A DNA stretch of 64,000 nt, taken from positions 62,001 to 126,000 of the forward strand of contig NZ_JAPRAQ010000001.1 of NCBI RefSeq assembly GCF_029989365.1, written 5' to 3'. The stretch is from Bradyrhizobium sp. Arg816 (GTDB lineage: Bacteria > Pseudomonadota > Alphaproteobacteria > Rhizobiales > Xanthobacteraceae). Positions 62,646 through 64,000 of this stretch are shown piece by piece (position 1 is the first letter of the stretch; the number at the start of each line of letters is the position of its first letter). Both the position numbers and the translations under genes were made by a program. Under the pieces are notes generated by a model. It searched no databases. It had not been told where the DNA came from and was given only the letters and a program-made list of their open reading frames with translations.

Positions 62646-64000
62646 GCCGCAACACTCTTGCCTGCACGCGGTCGATAGGCCGGTGCGTCCGGAAACAGGC
62701 CGCGCCTGATGCCGACGAGGCCGATCAGGGCGTCTTCGCGCGCGCTGTCATTGGAATCCGCCACCGCCTTGGCCAGCGCCCGATCGACGCTGGTCAACAG
62801 CTCGGTCGGCATTCCCCCACCGGCATAGCTGCGGCAAGCGATGGCGAGCTGATCAAGCATGTCGTCGATGACGGCAATCGTGGTTGCGGCAAGCCCATAA
62901 CGGGCGCGGCGCAGGTCGATGATATTGATCCCGATTCGAAGCTGCACGAGGCTGTCGGCATCGCGGCGATCGCTCTCGGAGAGGAAGGCGATCCGCTGCA
63001 CCAGAAGGCCCAGACGGTGCAGCATGAGGCCTGCAAACTCTGCCCGATCATGTTTGCCGCGGCGCTCGGCAGCGACCGCGAGCGTCTTCCAGCTCGACAG
63101 CACCAGGCGATGGGCGATCCACTCCGCGCCCACGCCGCGCGCGATCCGCGTCACGAGCTCGGCGATGACGACGCCGACGAAGAAGGCGACCGCGGAATTG
63201 GCATAGGATGCGAATTCCGCGCTGTAGGTCGATTGCAGCGCCAATAGCGTTGCGGTGTTGGCCGCGAGCGCCATGCCTGTTCCCGCCGTTGCCGGCCGTC
63301 CGATCAGGAAGCCGTAGAGCAGGAAGGTCGGCGCCAGCGCGACGATCAGAACCTCGATATGGGAGATCGCGGGCACCAGCGCGAACAGATAGATCGCGAC
63401 GACCACGATGGCGACCAGCGACCACAGGCCGAAACTGCGGATGAAACGTGCGGGCTCGTCCTGCGCGGCAAAGAAGGAGCACGCGACCGCCGCCATCATC
63501 GGCGCCGACGCGCCGTCGGGCCAGCCGGTCCCGATCCAGAACGCGCAGCAGATCAGGATGGCGGTGGCCGCGCCGGCCGCCGACCACAAGGCAAGGCCGC
63601 GGTCGCGATGGCGCACCGGCGCGGCGCCGGCCTCGGAATGGAAGGCCAGATCGAGCGTCGAAACATTGCGGCTCTCGGCGATGGCCTCGCTGAGCGCGCG
63701 GCAGTCGCGCGAGAGGTCGACCAGCTCGCGCAGCCGCAACAGCAGGCTCGTGGTGATGATCCGCTCCCATGAGGCGCTGTCATCGAGCACCGCCTGTCGC
63801 TCTGTGATCGCGGCGCGGATCGGCTCGGCCGGTTGCCGCGCGCCGACATCGCTGCCAATCCATTGCGCAAGATCCTCCAGCAGCCGCTTCAGCTCGGGCT
63901 GCCGACGCAGCGCCTCCTCCCCCAGCGCTGCCAGCCGATCCTCCAACGAGGCGATCACCGGCAACAGCATCAGCATGCGCAGCCGGATCTCGCCGAGGCC
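62642..64000 (-). CDS. FUSC family transporter (AaeB-like), N-terminus outside the window
   Basis: The frame is open to the window edge (453 residues visible), so the N-terminal part is missing. The visible part begins in a cytosolic helical region and contains a second membrane block of about six spans (SAAGAATAILICCAFWIGTGW near the first), matching the C-terminal half of AaeB/FUSC proteins of about 650-700 residues. The partners downstream support an aromatic carboxylic acid efflux role. Confidence 0.88.
   Translation of the reverse strand, partial: GLGEIRLRMLMLLPVIASLEDRLAALGEEALRRQPELKRLLEDLAQWIGSDVGARQPAEPIRAAITERQAVLDDSASWERIITTSLLLRLRELVDLSRDCRALSEAIAESRNVSTLDLAFHSEAGAAPVRHRDRGLALWSAAGAATAILICCAFWIGTGWPDGASAPMMAAVACSFFAAQDEPARFIRSFGLWSLVAIVVVAIYLFALVPAISHIEVLIVALAPTFLLYGFLIGRPATAGTGMALAANTATLLALQSTYSAEFASYANSAVAFFVGVVIAELVTRIARGVGAEWIAHRLVLSSWKTLAVAAERRGKHDRAEFAGLMLHRLGLLVQRIAFLSESDRRDADSLVQLRIGINIIDLRRARYGLAATTIAVIDDMLDQLAIACRSYAGGGMPTELLTSVDRALAKAVADSNDSAREDALIGLVGIRRGLFPDAPAYRPRAGKSVAA

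Overview
The window is high-GC DNA from an alphaproteobacterium, most likely Bradyrhizobium or a close relative in the Nitrobacteraceae. The clues are many solute-uptake and catabolic operons, two-Cys Rhizobiales-type porin motifs, Omp25-like barrels, a DUF6894 protein, long GC-rich REP-like palindromes, and GTG/TTG starts behind strong GGAG-type ribosome sites. The genus is inferred from the style of the genes. No phage, insertion sequence, rRNA or CRISPR array was seen. Layout: 1-2.2 kb holds a sulfatase (cut by the window start) and a divergent TetR regulator. 2.2-6.8 kb is a complete Liv-type ABC importer. 7.2-8.5 kb has a DUF1428 gene, a decayed caspase-like gene and tRNA-Gln(CTG). 8.8-16.3 kb is an accessory stretch of unrecognised proteins around a YcaO gene that lies directly upstream of a SARP/BTAD-TPR regulator. 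16.3-24 kb is a six-gene acid-sugar catabolic operon (DapA-like aldolase, FAD oxidase, DUF1537 kinase, PdxA2-like dehydrogenase, Fe-alcohol dehydrogenase, TctC binding protein) opposite an IclR regulator. 24-28.6 kb holds an RNase Z-like hydrolase, a tandem-ABM membrane protein, guanine deaminase and an MFS carrier. 29-35.9 kb holds an alpha/beta hydrolase lacking its nucleophile serine, a GntR-aldehyde dehydrogenase-MFS-amidase run with REP-like palindromes, and a TetR regulator divergent from an RND efflux pump (36.1-40.7 kb). 40.7-50.6 kb mixes a TSUP permease, three related LuxR-type regulators, an AraC regulator, very small membrane or Bradyrhizobium-type proteins, a MaoC hydratase and a lytic transglycosylase. 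50.7-56.4 kb holds an AroE-like gene coupled to a Baeyer-Villiger-type monooxygenase, a divergent acyl-CoA ligase and a GH172/DUF2961 protein. 56.4-59.2 kb is a tandem duplication of a two-gene outer-membrane module. 59.7-64 kb holds an acyl-CoA dehydrogenase, three micro-ORFs and an Aae-like efflux operon cut by the window end. How the genes work together: most blocks are uptake or efflux systems paired with a divergent regulator, and several such intergenic regions carry clear palindromes (1484-1503, 23083-23099, 36025-36052, 36073-36088). The least explained systems are the orphan YcaO-SARP pair, the duplicated module whose short member joins a porin-like Cys-containing head to a YadA-anchor-like tail, and a family of 26-30-residue membrane peptides ending in AHA(I/L)DAxR.
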